The position numbers and the translations under genes are program-made. DNA of 17,215 bases from RGIG4140 sp045532865. GTDB taxonomy: Bacteria > Pseudomonadota > Alphaproteobacteria > CAAHEQ01 > UBA3637. Where the stretch lies: NCBI GenBank assembly GCA_045532865.1, contig JAZSGT010000023.1, positions 1-17,215 on the forward strand, in the 5' to 3' direction. Shown here one piece after another: positions 5,296 through 14,435 of this stretch. Under the pieces are notes generated by a model. That model searched no databases. It was not told where the DNA came from and saw nothing but the letters and a program-made list of their open reading frames with translations. Within the stretch, counting starts at the first letter, position 1; each line of letters opens with the position of its first letter.

Positions 5296-5321
5296 ATCGG
5301 TTCCGATTCTGTTAATCGGGA
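5296..5321 (+). promoter_or_regulatory. Mutually exclusive hairpins before the rpoB ribosome site
   Basis: CCGAT at 5303-5307 can pair either upstream with ATCGG (5296-5300; only a 2-nt gap, so fewer pairs would form) or downstream, as TTCCGATT (5301-5308), with AATCGGGA (5314-5321) around a 5-nt loop. The second is clearly more stable. It ends 17 nt before the GGGG of the rpoB ribosome site. Confidence 0.4.
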
Positions 5322-5352
5322 AATTATTATTAGCTAATGGGGAAAAGAACAT

Positions 5353-8300
5353 ATGATAAAATCCGAAATCAATCGTAGAAGAGTTCGTAAGAATTTTGGT
5401 AAGATTGACGCTGTCGTTGAAATGCCAAATCTTATTGATGTTCAAACAAGTTCTTATAAAGAATTTTTACAATGGGGTGTTCCTGTTGATAAAAGAACGG
5501 ATACAGGCTTGCAAGAAGTTTTCAAATCTGTTTTTCCAATTCATGATTTTGCAGGGCGTGGTGATTTAGAATTTATCAGATATGAATTAGATACACCAAA
5601 ATTTGATGTAGATGAATGTTTAAAACGTAGTTTAACATATTCAGCACCAGTTCGTGCAACATTAAGATTGGTTGTTTGGGATGTTGATGCTGCAACAGGT
5701 GTACGATCAATTCGTGATATTAAAGAACAAGATGTTTATATGGGTGATTTGCCTTTGATGACAGACAAAGGTACATTTATTGTAAACGGTACGGAACGTG
5801 TTGTTGTTTCTCAAATGCATCGTTCACCAGGTGTATTTTTTGACCATGATAATGGCGAAACACATTCATCGGGTAAATATCTGTTTGCAGCGCGTATCAT
5901 TCCATACAGAGGTTCTTGGATTGATTTTGAATTTGATGCTAAAGATTTAGTTTATGTTCGTATTGACCGTCGTCGTAAATTACCTGTTTCATCATTATTA
6001 TATGCATTAGATAGTGAAGAAACAATTGCTCGTAGAGCTGAATTAGCAGCAGGTGAACAACTTGATGCTGATGAAGTTTTTGGTATGAGTAAAGAAGAAA
6101 TTTTAAATTACTTCTATGAACAAACATTGTTCAAAAAAGAGAAAAAAGGTTGGAAGACGGCTTTTGTTCCAGCTCAAATGAAAGGTGTTAAATTAACACA
6201 TGATTTAATTAACGCTAAAACTGGTGAAGTTGTTATGACTGCTGGTGAAAAATTAAATCTTGGAAAAGCCAACAAGCTTAAAAAAGATGGTCTTGAAGAA
6301 TACATTGTTCCAATGGATGAATTAGTTGGCCGTTTTGTAGCTGTTGATTTCGTTGATGAAAAAACTGGCGAAGTTGTTATGGAAGCTGGTGATGAAATCA
6401 CGGAAGATGATCTTGCAAAAATCAACGAGTTAAAAATCAAAGAAATTCCAGTATTACACATTGATTATGTCAATGTTGGTCCATATATTCGCAACACACT
6501 TGTTGCTGACAAAAACACAACACGTGAAGAAGCATTGATTGATATTTACAAAATTATGCGTCCAGGTGAATTGCCTGTTGTTGAAACAGCTGATGCATTG
6601 TTCCGTGGAATGTTCTTTGATTTAGAACGTTATGACTTATCAGCAGTTGGTCGTGTTAAAATGAATTTGAGATTAGGAATTGAATTAGATGAAGTTCCTG
6701 ATTCTGTTCGTGTTTTAAGAAAAGAAGATATCTTAAAAATCTTAAAAACACTTGTTGAATTAAAAGATGGAAAAGGTCAAATCGATGATATTGATAACCT
6801 TGGTAACCGTCGTGTTCGTTCAGTTGGTGAATTGATGGAAAACCAATATCGGTTAGGTTTGCTCCGTATGGAAAGAATGATTCGTGAAAGAATGACGTCA
6901 AGCGAAATTGATTCTGTTATGCCATATGATTTAATCAATGCAAAACCATTATCAGCAGCTGTTCGTGAGTTCTTTGCATCTTCACAATTGTCACAATTTA
7001 TGGATCAAAACAACCCATTGTCAGAAATTACACATAAACGCCGTTTGTCAGCATTGGGTCCTGGTGGTTTGACTCGTGATCGTGCAGGTATGGAAGTTCG
7101 TGACGTTCATCCAACACATTATGGTCGTATTTGTCCAATTGAATCACCTGAAGGTCAAAATATTGGTTTGATTAACTCTTTGGCAAGCTATGCAAAAGTA
7201 AACAAATATGGATTTATTGAAAGTCCATATCGCAAAGTTGTTGATGGAAAAGTAACGGACGAAGTTGTTTATTTGTCAGCAATGGAAGAAGCAAAATATA
7301 CAATTGCTCAAGCTAATGCTAAATTAAACGAAAAAGGTGAATTTGCTGAAGAATTAATCACTTCACGACGTGCTGGAGACGTTTTGCAAGCAAAACCTGA
7401 AGAAATTGATATGATTGACGTTTCTCCAAAGCAAGTTGTTTCAGTTGCTGCATCACTTATTCCTTTCTTGGAAAATGATGACGCTAACCGTGCTTTGATG
7501 GGTTCAAACATGCAAAAACAAGGTGTTCCATTGTTAAAAGTGGAAGCTCCTCTTGTTGGTACAGGTATGGAAGCTGTTGTTGCAAAAGATTCAAAAGCTG
7601 CAATTACGGCAAAACGCTCCGGTATTGTTACACAAGTTGACTCTTCACGTATTGTTATTCAAGCAACAGATGAATTGACAACAACAAGTGCAGGTGTTGA
7701 CATTTACACATTAGCAAAATTCCAACGCTCAAACCAAGGTACATGTATGACACAACAACCACTTGTTAAAACAGGTGAAGTTGTTCAAAAAGGTGATATT
7801 ATCGCTGATGGTCCATGTACACAGTTGGGTGAATTGGCTTTAGGTCGCAACGTTTTTGTTGCCTTTATGCCTTGGAATGGTTACAACTACGAAGACTCTA
7901 TTTTGATTTCAGAACGTATTGCTCGTGATGACGTCTTTACCTCTATTCACTTGGAAGAATTTGAAGTGGTTGCTCGTGACACAAAATTAGGTCAAGAAGA
8001 AATCACACGTGATATTCCAAACGTTGGTGAAGAAGGCTTAAAGAACTTAGATGAAACAGGTATTGTTTACATTGGTGCTGAAGTTAAAGCTGGCGATATC
8101 TTGGTTGGTAAAGTTACACCAAAAGGTGAAACAATCATGACACCTGAAGAAAAATTATTACGGACCATCTTTGGTGAAAAAGCTGCAGATGTTCGTGATT
8201 CTTCATTACGTGTTCCTCCAGGGGTTTTTGGTACAGTTATTGATGTTCGTGTCTTTACACGCCGTGGTATTGAAAAAGACGAACGTGCATTAGCTATTGA

Positions 8301-9528
8301 ACAAGCTGAAATTAGCCGTTTAGCAAAAGATAGAGATGACGAAAAAGCTATTTTACAAGGCAGTTTCTACGATCGTATTCGTGCATTAATGATTGGTCAA
8401 AAAGTTGCTAAAGCAGAAGGTTTCAAATCTGGCACAGTATTAACTGAAGAAAATTTGAAAGAAGTTGCAAACTACAATTTGCGAAAAATGAGTATCGCTG
8501 ATGATACAGTTATGACACAAATTGAAGAATTGATTGAAACACTCAATCAAGCAGAAAAAGAACTTCAAGAAAAATTTGAAAACCGTGTTGAAAAATTACA
8601 ACGTGGTGATGAAATGATGGCTGGTGAATTGAAAAAGGTCAAAGTTTTCATTGCAACAAAACGTAAATTACAACCAGGTGATAAAATGTCTGGTCGTCAC
8701 GGTAACAAAGGTGTGGTTTCACGTGTTTTACCAATTGAAGACATGCCATACACAGAAGAAGGTCGTCCAATGGATATCGTTTTAAATCCTCTTGGTGTGC
8801 CATCTCGTATGAATGTTGGTCAAATTTTAGAAACACACTTGGGTTATGCTTGTCGTGAACTTGGTCGTCAAATTGGTTCAATTGTTGATGAAGTTAAAGC
8901 TAACCATGCAAAAGTTGAAGATTTGAAAGCAAAATTAAAAGAAGTATATGGCGAAAGAGAATACAATAACAAAATCGCCAATATGGATGATGCAACATTG
9001 CTTTCAATGAGTACAAACTTGAAGAAGGGTGTACCAATTGCAACACCAGTATTTGATGGGGCTCATCAAGATGATATTGGTAATATGTTGACAATGGCAG
9101 GATTGAATTCTTCTGGACAAGTTACATTGTACGATGGTTTAACAGGTGAACCTTTTGACAGAAAAGTCACTATCGGTTACATGTATATGTTAAAATTACA
9201 CCACTTAGTTGACGAGAAAATCCACGCTCGTTCAATTGGACCTTACTCTTTGGTTACACAACAACCTCTCGGGGGTAAGGCTCAATTCGGTGGTCAAAGA
9301 TTTGGTGAAATGGAAGTGTGGGCATTGGAAGCTTATGGTGCTGCTTACACATTACAGGAAATGCTTACAATCAAATCTGATGACGTTTCAGGTCGTATTA
9401 AAGCTTATGAAACAATTATCAGAGGCGATAATAACTTTGAAGCAGGTATTCCTGAATCATTTAACGTTCTTGTTAAAGAAATGCGTTCTTTAGGCTTGGA
9501 TGTTGAATTAAACCAAAACGATAAATAA
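5353..9528 (+). CDS. rpoB: RNA polymerase beta subunit
   Basis: A full-length 1391-aa beta subunit. The rifampicin-binding cluster 'SSQLSQFMDQNNPLSEITHK' starts at residue 543, with D551, H561 and S566 (E. coli D516, H526, S531) in the sensitive state. 'PTHYGRICPIESPEGQNIGL' follows, and the catalytic-site lysines in 'GDKMSGRHGNKG' are K1111 and K1119. The C-terminus has 'GKAQFGGQRFGEMEVWALEAYGA' split at the usual clamp-anchoring block. Residues about 285-370 hold two related units ('KTGEVVMTAGEKLN' and 'KTGEVVMEAGDEIT'), the arrangement seen in alphaproteobacterial RpoB. The ribosome site GGGGAA lies 8-9 nt before the ATG. A structured spacer of 290 nt precedes it; rpoC follows after 56 nt. 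Confidence 0.99.
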   Translation: MIKSEINRRRVRKNFGKIDAVVEMPNLIDVQTSSYKEFLQWGVPVDKRTDTGLQEVFKSVFPIHDFAGRGDLEFIRYELDTPKFDVDECLKRSLTYSAPVRATLRLVVWDVDAATGVRSIRDIKEQDVYMGDLPLMTDKGTFIVNGTERVVVSQMHRSPGVFFDHDNGETHSSGKYLFAARIIPYRGSWIDFEFDAKDLVYVRIDRRRKLPVSSLLYALDSEETIARRAELAAGEQLDADEVFGMSKEEILNYFYEQTLFKKEKKGWKTAFVPAQMKGVKLTHDLINAKTGEVVMTAGEKLNLGKANKLKKDGLEEYIVPMDELVGRFVAVDFVDEKTGEVVMEAGDEITEDDLAKINELKIKEIPVLHIDYVNVGPYIRNTLVADKNTTREEALIDIYKIMRPGELPVVETADALFRGMFFDLERYDLSAVGRVKMNLRLGIELDEVPDSVRVLRKEDILKILKTLVELKDGKGQIDDIDNLGNRRVRSVGELMENQYRLGLLRMERMIRERMTSSEIDSVMPYDLINAKPLSAAVREFFASSQLSQFMDQNNPLSEITHKRRLSALGPGGLTRDRAGMEVRDVHPTHYGRICPIESPEGQNIGLINSLASYAKVNKYGFIESPYRKVVDGKVTDEVVYLSAMEEAKYTIAQANAKLNEKGEFAEELITSRRAGDVLQAKPEEIDMIDVSPKQVVSVAASLIPFLENDDANRALMGSNMQKQGVPLLKVEAPLVGTGMEAVVAKDSKAAITAKRSGIVTQVDSSRIVIQATDELTTTSAGVDIYTLAKFQRSNQGTCMTQQPLVKTGEVVQKGDIIADGPCTQLGELALGRNVFVAFMPWNGYNYEDSILISERIARDDVFTSIHLEEFEVVARDTKLGQEEITRDIPNVGEEGLKNLDETGIVYIGAEVKAGDILVGKVTPKGETIMTPEEKLLRTIFGEKAADVRDSSLRVPPGVFGTVIDVRVFTRRGIEKDERALAIEQAEISRLAKDRDDEKAILQGSFYDRIRALMIGQKVAKAEGFKSGTVLTEENLKEVANYNLRKMSIADDTVMTQIEELIETLNQAEKELQEKFENRVEKLQRGDEMMAGELKKVKVFIATKRKLQPGDKMSGRHGNKGVVSRVLPIEDMPYTEEGRPMDIVLNPLGVPSRMNVGQILETHLGYACRELGRQIGSIVDEVKANHAKVEDLKAKLKEVYGEREYNNKIANMDDATLLSMSTNLKKGVPIATPVFDGAHQDDIGNMLTMAGLNSSGQVTLYDGLTGEPFDRKVTIGYMYMLKLHHLVDEKIHARSIGPYSLVTQQPLGGKAQFGGQRFGEMEVWALEAYGAAYTLQEMLTIKSDDVSGRIKAYETIIRGDNNFEAGIPESFNVLVKEMRSLGLDVELNQNDK

Positions 9529-9534
9529 TTTCAT

Positions 9535-9558
9535 AGGGGAGGAGGTAACTCCTTCCCT
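9535..9558 (+). promoter_or_regulatory. GC-rich hairpin between rpoB and rpoC
   Basis: AGGGGAGGAG (9535-9544) pairs with CTCCTTCCCT (9549-9558), 10 bp with one G-U, around a GTAA (GNRA) tetraloop. It is among the most GC-rich elements in the operon's spacers. A near-perfect Shine-Dalgarno sequence (GGAGGAGGT, 9538-9546) is mostly buried in its 5' arm, with no start codon at usable distance. No T-run follows. The real rpoC site (AGAGGT, 9572-9577) is downstream. Confidence 0.65.
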
Positions 9559-9584
9559 CTCAGTGCATAGAAGAGGTAAAAACA

Positions 9585-12500
9585 ATGAATGAATTAATTT
9601 CTACTTTTGGACAAGTTGCATCACCACAATCTTTTGATGATATTCGCATTTCTATTGCGTCACCAGAAAAAATTAGAGCATGGTCATTTGGTGAAGTGAC
9701 ACGTCCTGAAACAATTAACTACCGTACATTTAAACCAGAAAAAGATGGTTTATTCTGTGCTAAAATTTTTGGTCCTGTTAAGGATTACGAATGTTTGTGT
9801 GGTAAATATAAAAGAATGAAATATCGCGGTATTACTTGTGAAAAGTGCGGTGTTGAAGTTACACTTTCAAAAGTACGTCGTGAAAGAATGGGACATATTG
9901 AATTAGCATGTCCAGTAACACATATTTGGTTCTTAAAATCACTTCCTAGCCGTATCGGTACATTGCTTGATATGATGCTTAAAAATTTGGAAGCTGTTTT
10001 ATATTTTGAAAAATATATTGTTATCGAACCAGGTTTAACATCTCTTAAATTACATGATTTGTTGACAGAAGAACAATATCAAACTGCTTTAGAAGAATAT
10101 GGTGAAGATGCTTTCCGTGTTGGTATCGGTGCTGAAGCAATCAAAGAAATGCTTTCACAAATCGATTTAGCTGCTGAAGCTGCAAATTTACGTGCAGATT
10201 TGATTGGTACAACATCTGATATGAAACGCAAAAAAATTGTTAAAAAATTGAAATTGGTTGAAGCATTTTTAGAATCAGGTTCACGTCCAGAATGGATGGT
10301 TTTAGATGTTCTTCCAGTTATTCCACCTGAATTAAGACCATTGGTTCCATTAGATGGTGGCCGTTTTGCAACATCTGATTTGAACGACTTGTATCGCCGT
10401 GTTATTAACAGAAACAATCGTTTGAAAAGATTGTTAGAATTGCGTGCTCCTGAAATCATTATTCGCAACGAAAAACGTATGTTGCAAGAGGCTGTTGATG
10501 CTTTGTTTGATAATGGTCGTAGAGGTCGTGCTGTTGCAGGTATTAATAAACGTCCATTAAAATCTTTGGCAGATATGTTAAAAGGTAAACAAGGTCGTTT
10601 CCGTCAAAACTTGCTTGGTAAACGTGTTGACTATTCTGGTCGTTCTGTTATTACAGTTGGTCCTGAATTGTTGTTACACCAATGTGGGTTGCCAAAGAGA
10701 ATGGCTTTGGAACTCTTTAAACCATTTATCTATTCAAAATTAGAACAGCGTGGTTTAGCATCAACAATCAAAGCTGCTAAAAAGATGGTTGAAAAAGAAA
10801 AAGCAGAAGTTTGGGATATTTTGTCAGAAGTTATCCGTGAACATCCTGTATTGTTAAACCGTGCTCCTACATTACACCGTTTAGGTATTCAAGCATTTGA
10901 ACCTGTTTTGATTGAAGGTAAAGCAATTCAATTACACCCACTTGTCTGTACAGCATTTAACGCTGACTTTGACGGTGACCAAATGGCTGTTCACGTTCCA
11001 TTATCAACAGAAGCTCAATTAGAAGCCCGTGTTTTGATGATGAGTACAAATAATATTTTATCACCTGCAAGTGGTAAACCAATTATTGTGCCAACACAAG
11101 ATATTATTTTAGGTTTATATTATCTTTCAATGCAACGTGATGGTGAAAAAGGGGAAGGCATGGTCTTCTCTGGTCCTCAAGAAATTGAACATGCTTTGTT
11201 TGAAAAAGAAGTTTCTTTACATGCAAAAATCAAAGTTCGTTTAACAATTATGGAAGATGATGGTCAAAAACGCACACGGATTGTTGAAACAACACCAGGT
11301 CGTGTAAAATTGGCTTCTATTTTGCCAGATAACAGTAAAATTCCATTTAGCTTAATGAACCGTTTGATTCGTAAAAAAGAAGTTTCAGATATTATTGATG
11401 CTGTTTATCGTTTCTGTGGTCAAAAAGAGACATGTATCTTTGCAGACCGTGTTATGGGCTTAGGTTATCGTCAAGCTGCTTTATCAGGTGTTTCAATTGG
11501 TAAAGATGATTTGATTGTTCCAGAAGCAAAGAAAACATTGTTAGAAGAAACAAAGAAGAAAACAGCCGAATATGAACGTCAATATCAAGATGGTTTGATT
11601 ACTCGTCTTGAAAAATACAATAAGGTTGTTGACTCTTGGGCTTCTTGTACAGATGCAATTGCAGATGCCATGATGAAAGAAATTTCAAAAACTGAAGTTG
11701 GCAAACCAGTTAACTCTGTTTATATGATGGCTCACTCAGGTGCACGTGGTAGTGCTGCTCAGATGCGTCAGCTTGCTGGTATGCGTGGTTTGATGGCTAA
11801 ACCATCAGGAGAAATTATTGAAACTCCAATTACTTCAAACTTTAAAGAAGGTTTGACAGTTATGGAATACTTTAACTCCACTCACGGTGCTCGTAAAGGT
11901 TTAGCCGATACTGCTTTGAAAACTGCTAACTCAGGTTACTTGACGCGTCGTTTGGTTGACGTTGCACAAGATGCTATTATTACAATGGATGACTGTGGCA
12001 CAGATAAAGGCATTACAATTCAACCAATCATCGAGGGTGGTGATGTCATTGCAACAACAGGTGAACGCATTTTAGGTCGTACATCAGCTGAAGATATTAT
12101 CAACCCAGAAACAGGCGAAATTATTGTTCCTAAGAACAAATTAATGGACGAAGTTGATGTTGAAAAAATTGACTCTGTTGGTGTTGAATCTGTTCGCATT
12201 CGTTCTGTTTTAACATGTGAAGCAGAAAATGGTATTTGTGGTTGCTGTTATGGACGCGACTTATCACGAGGAACACCTGTGAACCTTGGTGAAGTTGTTG
12301 GTATTATTGCGGCACAATCTATTGGTGAACCAGGTACACAGCTCACCATGCGTACATTCCACATCGGTGGTGCTGCTCAACGTGGTGCAGAACAATCAAG
12401 TATTGATGTTGGTTTTGATGCAAAGGTTCGCATTTCAAACTGCAATATTATTACAGACTCAAAAGGTGATAAGATTGTATTAGCAAGAAACTGTGAAGTT

Positions 12501-13712
12501 TCATTATTAGATGCAAACAACCGTGAAAAAGCTCGTCATAAATTACCATACGGTGCGAGATTGTTGGTTGAAAATGGTGATAAGGTTACAAAAGGTTCTC
12601 GTATTGCTGATTGGGATCCTTATACAATGCCTATCATTGTTGATAAAACAGGTACAGTTCGCTATGAAGATTTAGTTGAAGGTGAAACAGTCCGTGAAGT
12701 TGTTGATGATGCAACAGGTTTAACATCTAAAGTTGTTATGCGTCCAGCAACATCTAAAACAGAACGTAAACCACACTTAGTCTTATTAGATGAAAATGGT
12801 GAAGTCTTTAAATTTAGCAATGGTATGGAAGCTCGTTACTATTTGCCAGTTGATGCTGTTGTGAGCGTGTCAAATGGTCAAAAAGTTCAAATGGGTGACG
12901 TTATGGCAAGATTGCCACGTGAAAGTACAAAAACACGCGATATTACAGGTGGTTTGCCTCGTGTTGCTGAATTGTTTGAAGCTCGTTGTCCAAAAGATGC
13001 TGCCATCATTGCAGAAATGGATGGACGCATTGAATATGGGGTCGACTTTAAGACAAAACGCCGTATTATGATTGTTGGTGATGATGGTGAAACAAGACGT
13101 GAATACCTTATTCCAAAAGGACGTTCAATTGCTGTTCATGAAGGTGATATTGTCCGTAAAGGCGACATGCTTGTTGAAGGTTCATTGGATCCACATGACA
13201 TTTTACGTGTTATGGGTGTTGAAGCTTTGGCTCACTATCTTATTAAAGAAGTTCAAGCTGTTTACCGTTTGCAAGGGGTTAAAATCAATGACAAACATAT
13301 TGAAGTTATTGTTCGTCAAATGATGCAACGTCTTGAAGTAACAGATGCTGGTGATACAACATTATTAACAGGTGAACAAGTTGATAAAGAAGTGTTGCAA
13401 ATTGAAAATGAAAAAGCAATGAAGTTAAATGGACGTCCAGCAACAGCTGTTCCAGTATTGCTTGGTATTACAAAAGCAAGCTTGCAAACAAGTTCATTTA
13501 TTTCAGCAGCTTCCTTCCAAGAAACAACACGTGTCTTAACAGAAGCAGCAACAGCAGGTCGTAGAGACAAGTTGTTAGGGTTAAAAGAAAACGTTATTGT
13601 TGGTCGATTAATCCCAGCAGGGACGGGTGCTCAAATGCAACGCTTGCGTCAAATTGCTTCACAGCGTGATAAAGAAATCTTAGAAGCGCAAAAAGAAACA
13701 GTGGTTTCATAA
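9585..13712 (+). CDS. rpoC: RNA polymerase beta' subunit
   Basis: A full-length 1375-aa beta' subunit. The N-terminal zinc site is C70, C72, C85 and C88 ('CLCGKYKRMKYRGITCEKCG'). The catalytic Mg-binding loop NADFDGD is at 459-465 (D461, D463, D465). The second zinc site is C804 in 'DDCGT' plus C878, C885 and C888 ('CEAENGICGCC'), with an extra cysteine at 887. The C-terminal 'SSFISAASFQETTRVLTEAA' and 'LGLKENVIVGRLIPAGTG' blocks are intact. No insertions or truncations are evident against alphaproteobacterial beta'. The ATG follows AGAGGT at 9572-9577. It is the last gene of the operon; an intrinsic terminator begins 8 nt after the stop. Confidence 0.99.
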   Translation: MNELISTFGQVASPQSFDDIRISIASPEKIRAWSFGEVTRPETINYRTFKPEKDGLFCAKIFGPVKDYECLCGKYKRMKYRGITCEKCGVEVTLSKVRRERMGHIELACPVTHIWFLKSLPSRIGTLLDMMLKNLEAVLYFEKYIVIEPGLTSLKLHDLLTEEQYQTALEEYGEDAFRVGIGAEAIKEMLSQIDLAAEAANLRADLIGTTSDMKRKKIVKKLKLVEAFLESGSRPEWMVLDVLPVIPPELRPLVPLDGGRFATSDLNDLYRRVINRNNRLKRLLELRAPEIIIRNEKRMLQEAVDALFDNGRRGRAVAGINKRPLKSLADMLKGKQGRFRQNLLGKRVDYSGRSVITVGPELLLHQCGLPKRMALELFKPFIYSKLEQRGLASTIKAAKKMVEKEKAEVWDILSEVIREHPVLLNRAPTLHRLGIQAFEPVLIEGKAIQLHPLVCTAFNADFDGDQMAVHVPLSTEAQLEARVLMMSTNNILSPASGKPIIVPTQDIILGLYYLSMQRDGEKGEGMVFSGPQEIEHALFEKEVSLHAKIKVRLTIMEDDGQKRTRIVETTPGRVKLASILPDNSKIPFSLMNRLIRKKEVSDIIDAVYRFCGQKETCIFADRVMGLGYRQAALSGVSIGKDDLIVPEAKKTLLEETKKKTAEYERQYQDGLITRLEKYNKVVDSWASCTDAIADAMMKEISKTEVGKPVNSVYMMAHSGARGSAAQMRQLAGMRGLMAKPSGEIIETPITSNFKEGLTVMEYFNSTHGARKGLADTALKTANSGYLTRRLVDVAQDAIITMDDCGTDKGITIQPIIEGGDVIATTGERILGRTSAEDIINPETGEIIVPKNKLMDEVDVEKIDSVGVESVRIRSVLTCEAENGICGCCYGRDLSRGTPVNLGEVVGIIAAQSIGEPGTQLTMRTFHIGGAAQRGAEQSSIDVGFDAKVRISNCNIITDSKGDKIVLARNCEVSLLDANNREKARHKLPYGARLLVENGDKVTKGSRIADWDPYTMPIIVDKTGTVRYEDLVEGETVREVVDDATGLTSKVVMRPATSKTERKPHLVLLDENGEVFKFSNGMEARYYLPVDAVVSVSNGQKVQMGDVMARLPRESTKTRDITGGLPRVAELFEARCPKDAAIIAEMDGRIEYGVDFKTKRRIMIVGDDGETRREYLIPKGRSIAVHEGDIVRKGDMLVEGSLDPHDILRVMGVEALAHYLIKEVQAVYRLQGVKINDKHIEVIVRQMMQRLEVTDAGDTTLLTGEQVDKEVLQIENEKAMKLNGRPATAVPVLLGITKASLQTSSFISAASFQETTRVLTEAATAGRRDKLLGLKENVIVGRLIPAGTGAQMQRLRQIASQRDKEILEAQKETVVS

Positions 13713-13719
13713 AAAAAAG

Positions 13720-13747
13720 AAAAGGAGCAGAATTTCTGCTCCTTTTT
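13720..13747 (+). terminator. Intrinsic terminator after rpoC
   Basis: A perfect 12-bp stem, AAAAGGAGCAGA (13720-13731) with TCTGCTCCTTTT (13735-13746), has a tight ATT loop and continues into T13747. It ends the secE-to-rpoC transcription unit. The usual alphaproteobacterial continuation into rpsL-rpsG-fusA-tuf is absent. Confidence 0.93.
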
Positions 13748-13756
13748 AAATAAATA

Positions 13757-13786
13757 TTGCATTTTTGCTAAGATGTGTTATCTTAG
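13757..13786 (+). promoter_or_regulatory. Putative promoter overlapped by an inverted repeat
   Basis: TTGCAT (13757-13762), 16 nt, then TATCTT (13779-13784). An exact inverted repeat CTAAGAT-GTGTT-ATCTTAG (13768-13786) overlaps the -10 and spacer, as an operator would. It lies 33 nt before the ATG of the small membrane protein. The -10 match is only moderate. Confidence 0.4.
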
Positions 13787-13818
13787 AATCAGACATTATT
13801 TACGGTCAGGAGGTTTTT

Positions 13819-14271
13819 ATGAAAAAAATCATTATTGGATTATTAACAATTATTATTTTATCAATTGTTGGTTATTATACTCTTTTAGAAACAAAAGATA
13901 TGGGGCTTTTAAAAAGAGAAACTGTTGTAAAAGATATGACAAAGAATGAGTTTTCTAAAGTTATTTCTGAATGGAAAATTGATCCTAATAACAATTTGTT
14001 TGTTAAGGAAATTAAAATTGATAACATGAATAAATTTTTTGGAATGCTAAAAGAATCACATGGGGTTTGCAAAATTGAAAAAGAACCATCATGTGTTTCG
14101 TATGAACGCATTGCAAATTTAAAAGATAACCATGCAACAAAGTTTGGTTCTTCTATCGTTTGCACATATGAAGCAACATGTGAGAAAAAAACAGCTAAAG
14201 GCACACTTATCTTTAAACCTGTCGGTAAATATAAATATAAAATTGGTAGATTTAGTATGGATCTAGAGTAG
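13819..14271 (+). CDS. Small membrane-anchored or secreted protein, unknown function
   Basis: I do not recognise this 150-aa protein. It starts with a lysine pair and a strongly hydrophobic stretch (residues 4-22) typical of a signal anchor or uncleaved signal peptide, so the rest is probably periplasmic. Four cysteines (C84, C92, C115, C121) could form two disulfides, which fits that location. The C-terminal half looks beta-rich and ends 'KYKIGRFSMDLE'. The ATG at 13819 is chosen because AGGAGG (13808-13813) precedes it with ideal spacing; an in-frame ATG at 13765 would add 18 residues that overlap the likely promoter and lack a ribosome site. It is a single-gene unit between two terminators. 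Confidence 0.75.
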   Translation: MKKIIIGLLTIIILSIVGYYTLLETKDMGLLKRETVVKDMTKNEFSKVISEWKIDPNNNLFVKEIKIDNMNKFFGMLKESHGVCKIEKEPSCVSYERIANLKDNHATKFGSSIVCTYEATCEKKTAKGTLIFKPVGKYKYKIGRFSMDLE

Positions 14272-14283
14272 TTTTATTTAATA

Positions 14284-14321
14284 AAAAAGGCTGGTGCAGT
14301 TTTTGGTATCAGTCTTTTTTT
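14284..14321 (+). terminator. Intrinsic terminator after the small membrane protein
   Basis: AAAAAGGCTGGT (14284-14295) pairs with ATCAGTCTTTTT (14308-14319; 12 bp with two G-U pairs) around a 12-nt loop, with a T7 run. A second hairpin ACCCTT/AAGGGT with a T5 loop follows at 14324-14340 and may reinforce it or act for the opposite strand. Confidence 0.8.
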
Positions 14322-14435
14322 GTACCCTTTTTTTAAGGGTTTTAAATTTTATTTTTTCTTGACTTTCCAAAACCTTAGTGTCAATATGATATAAAAATAC
14401 AATTTTTACTGTCATTACGATTAAAAGGATGAAAA

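Noticed and set aside
6200..6465. Duplicated 'TGEVV' units in RpoB considered as a novel insertion
   Set aside because: As I recall the family, alphaproteobacterial beta subunits normally have this arrangement, so it is a lineage trait.
6961..7060. Possible rifampicin-resistance substitution in RpoB
   Set aside because: The equivalents of D516, H526 and S531 are all wild type; the only differences seen are conservative.
13765..13818. An upstream ATG extending the small membrane protein
   Set aside because: The extension covers the promoter and inverted repeat, and AGGAGG precedes ATG 13819 exactly.
14359..14390. TTGACT and TATGAT upstream of the dUTPase-like gene as a promoter
   Set aside because: The spacer is 20 nt, too long for a normal sigma70 promoter, and no better register was found. 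A promoter probably exists here but I cannot place it.
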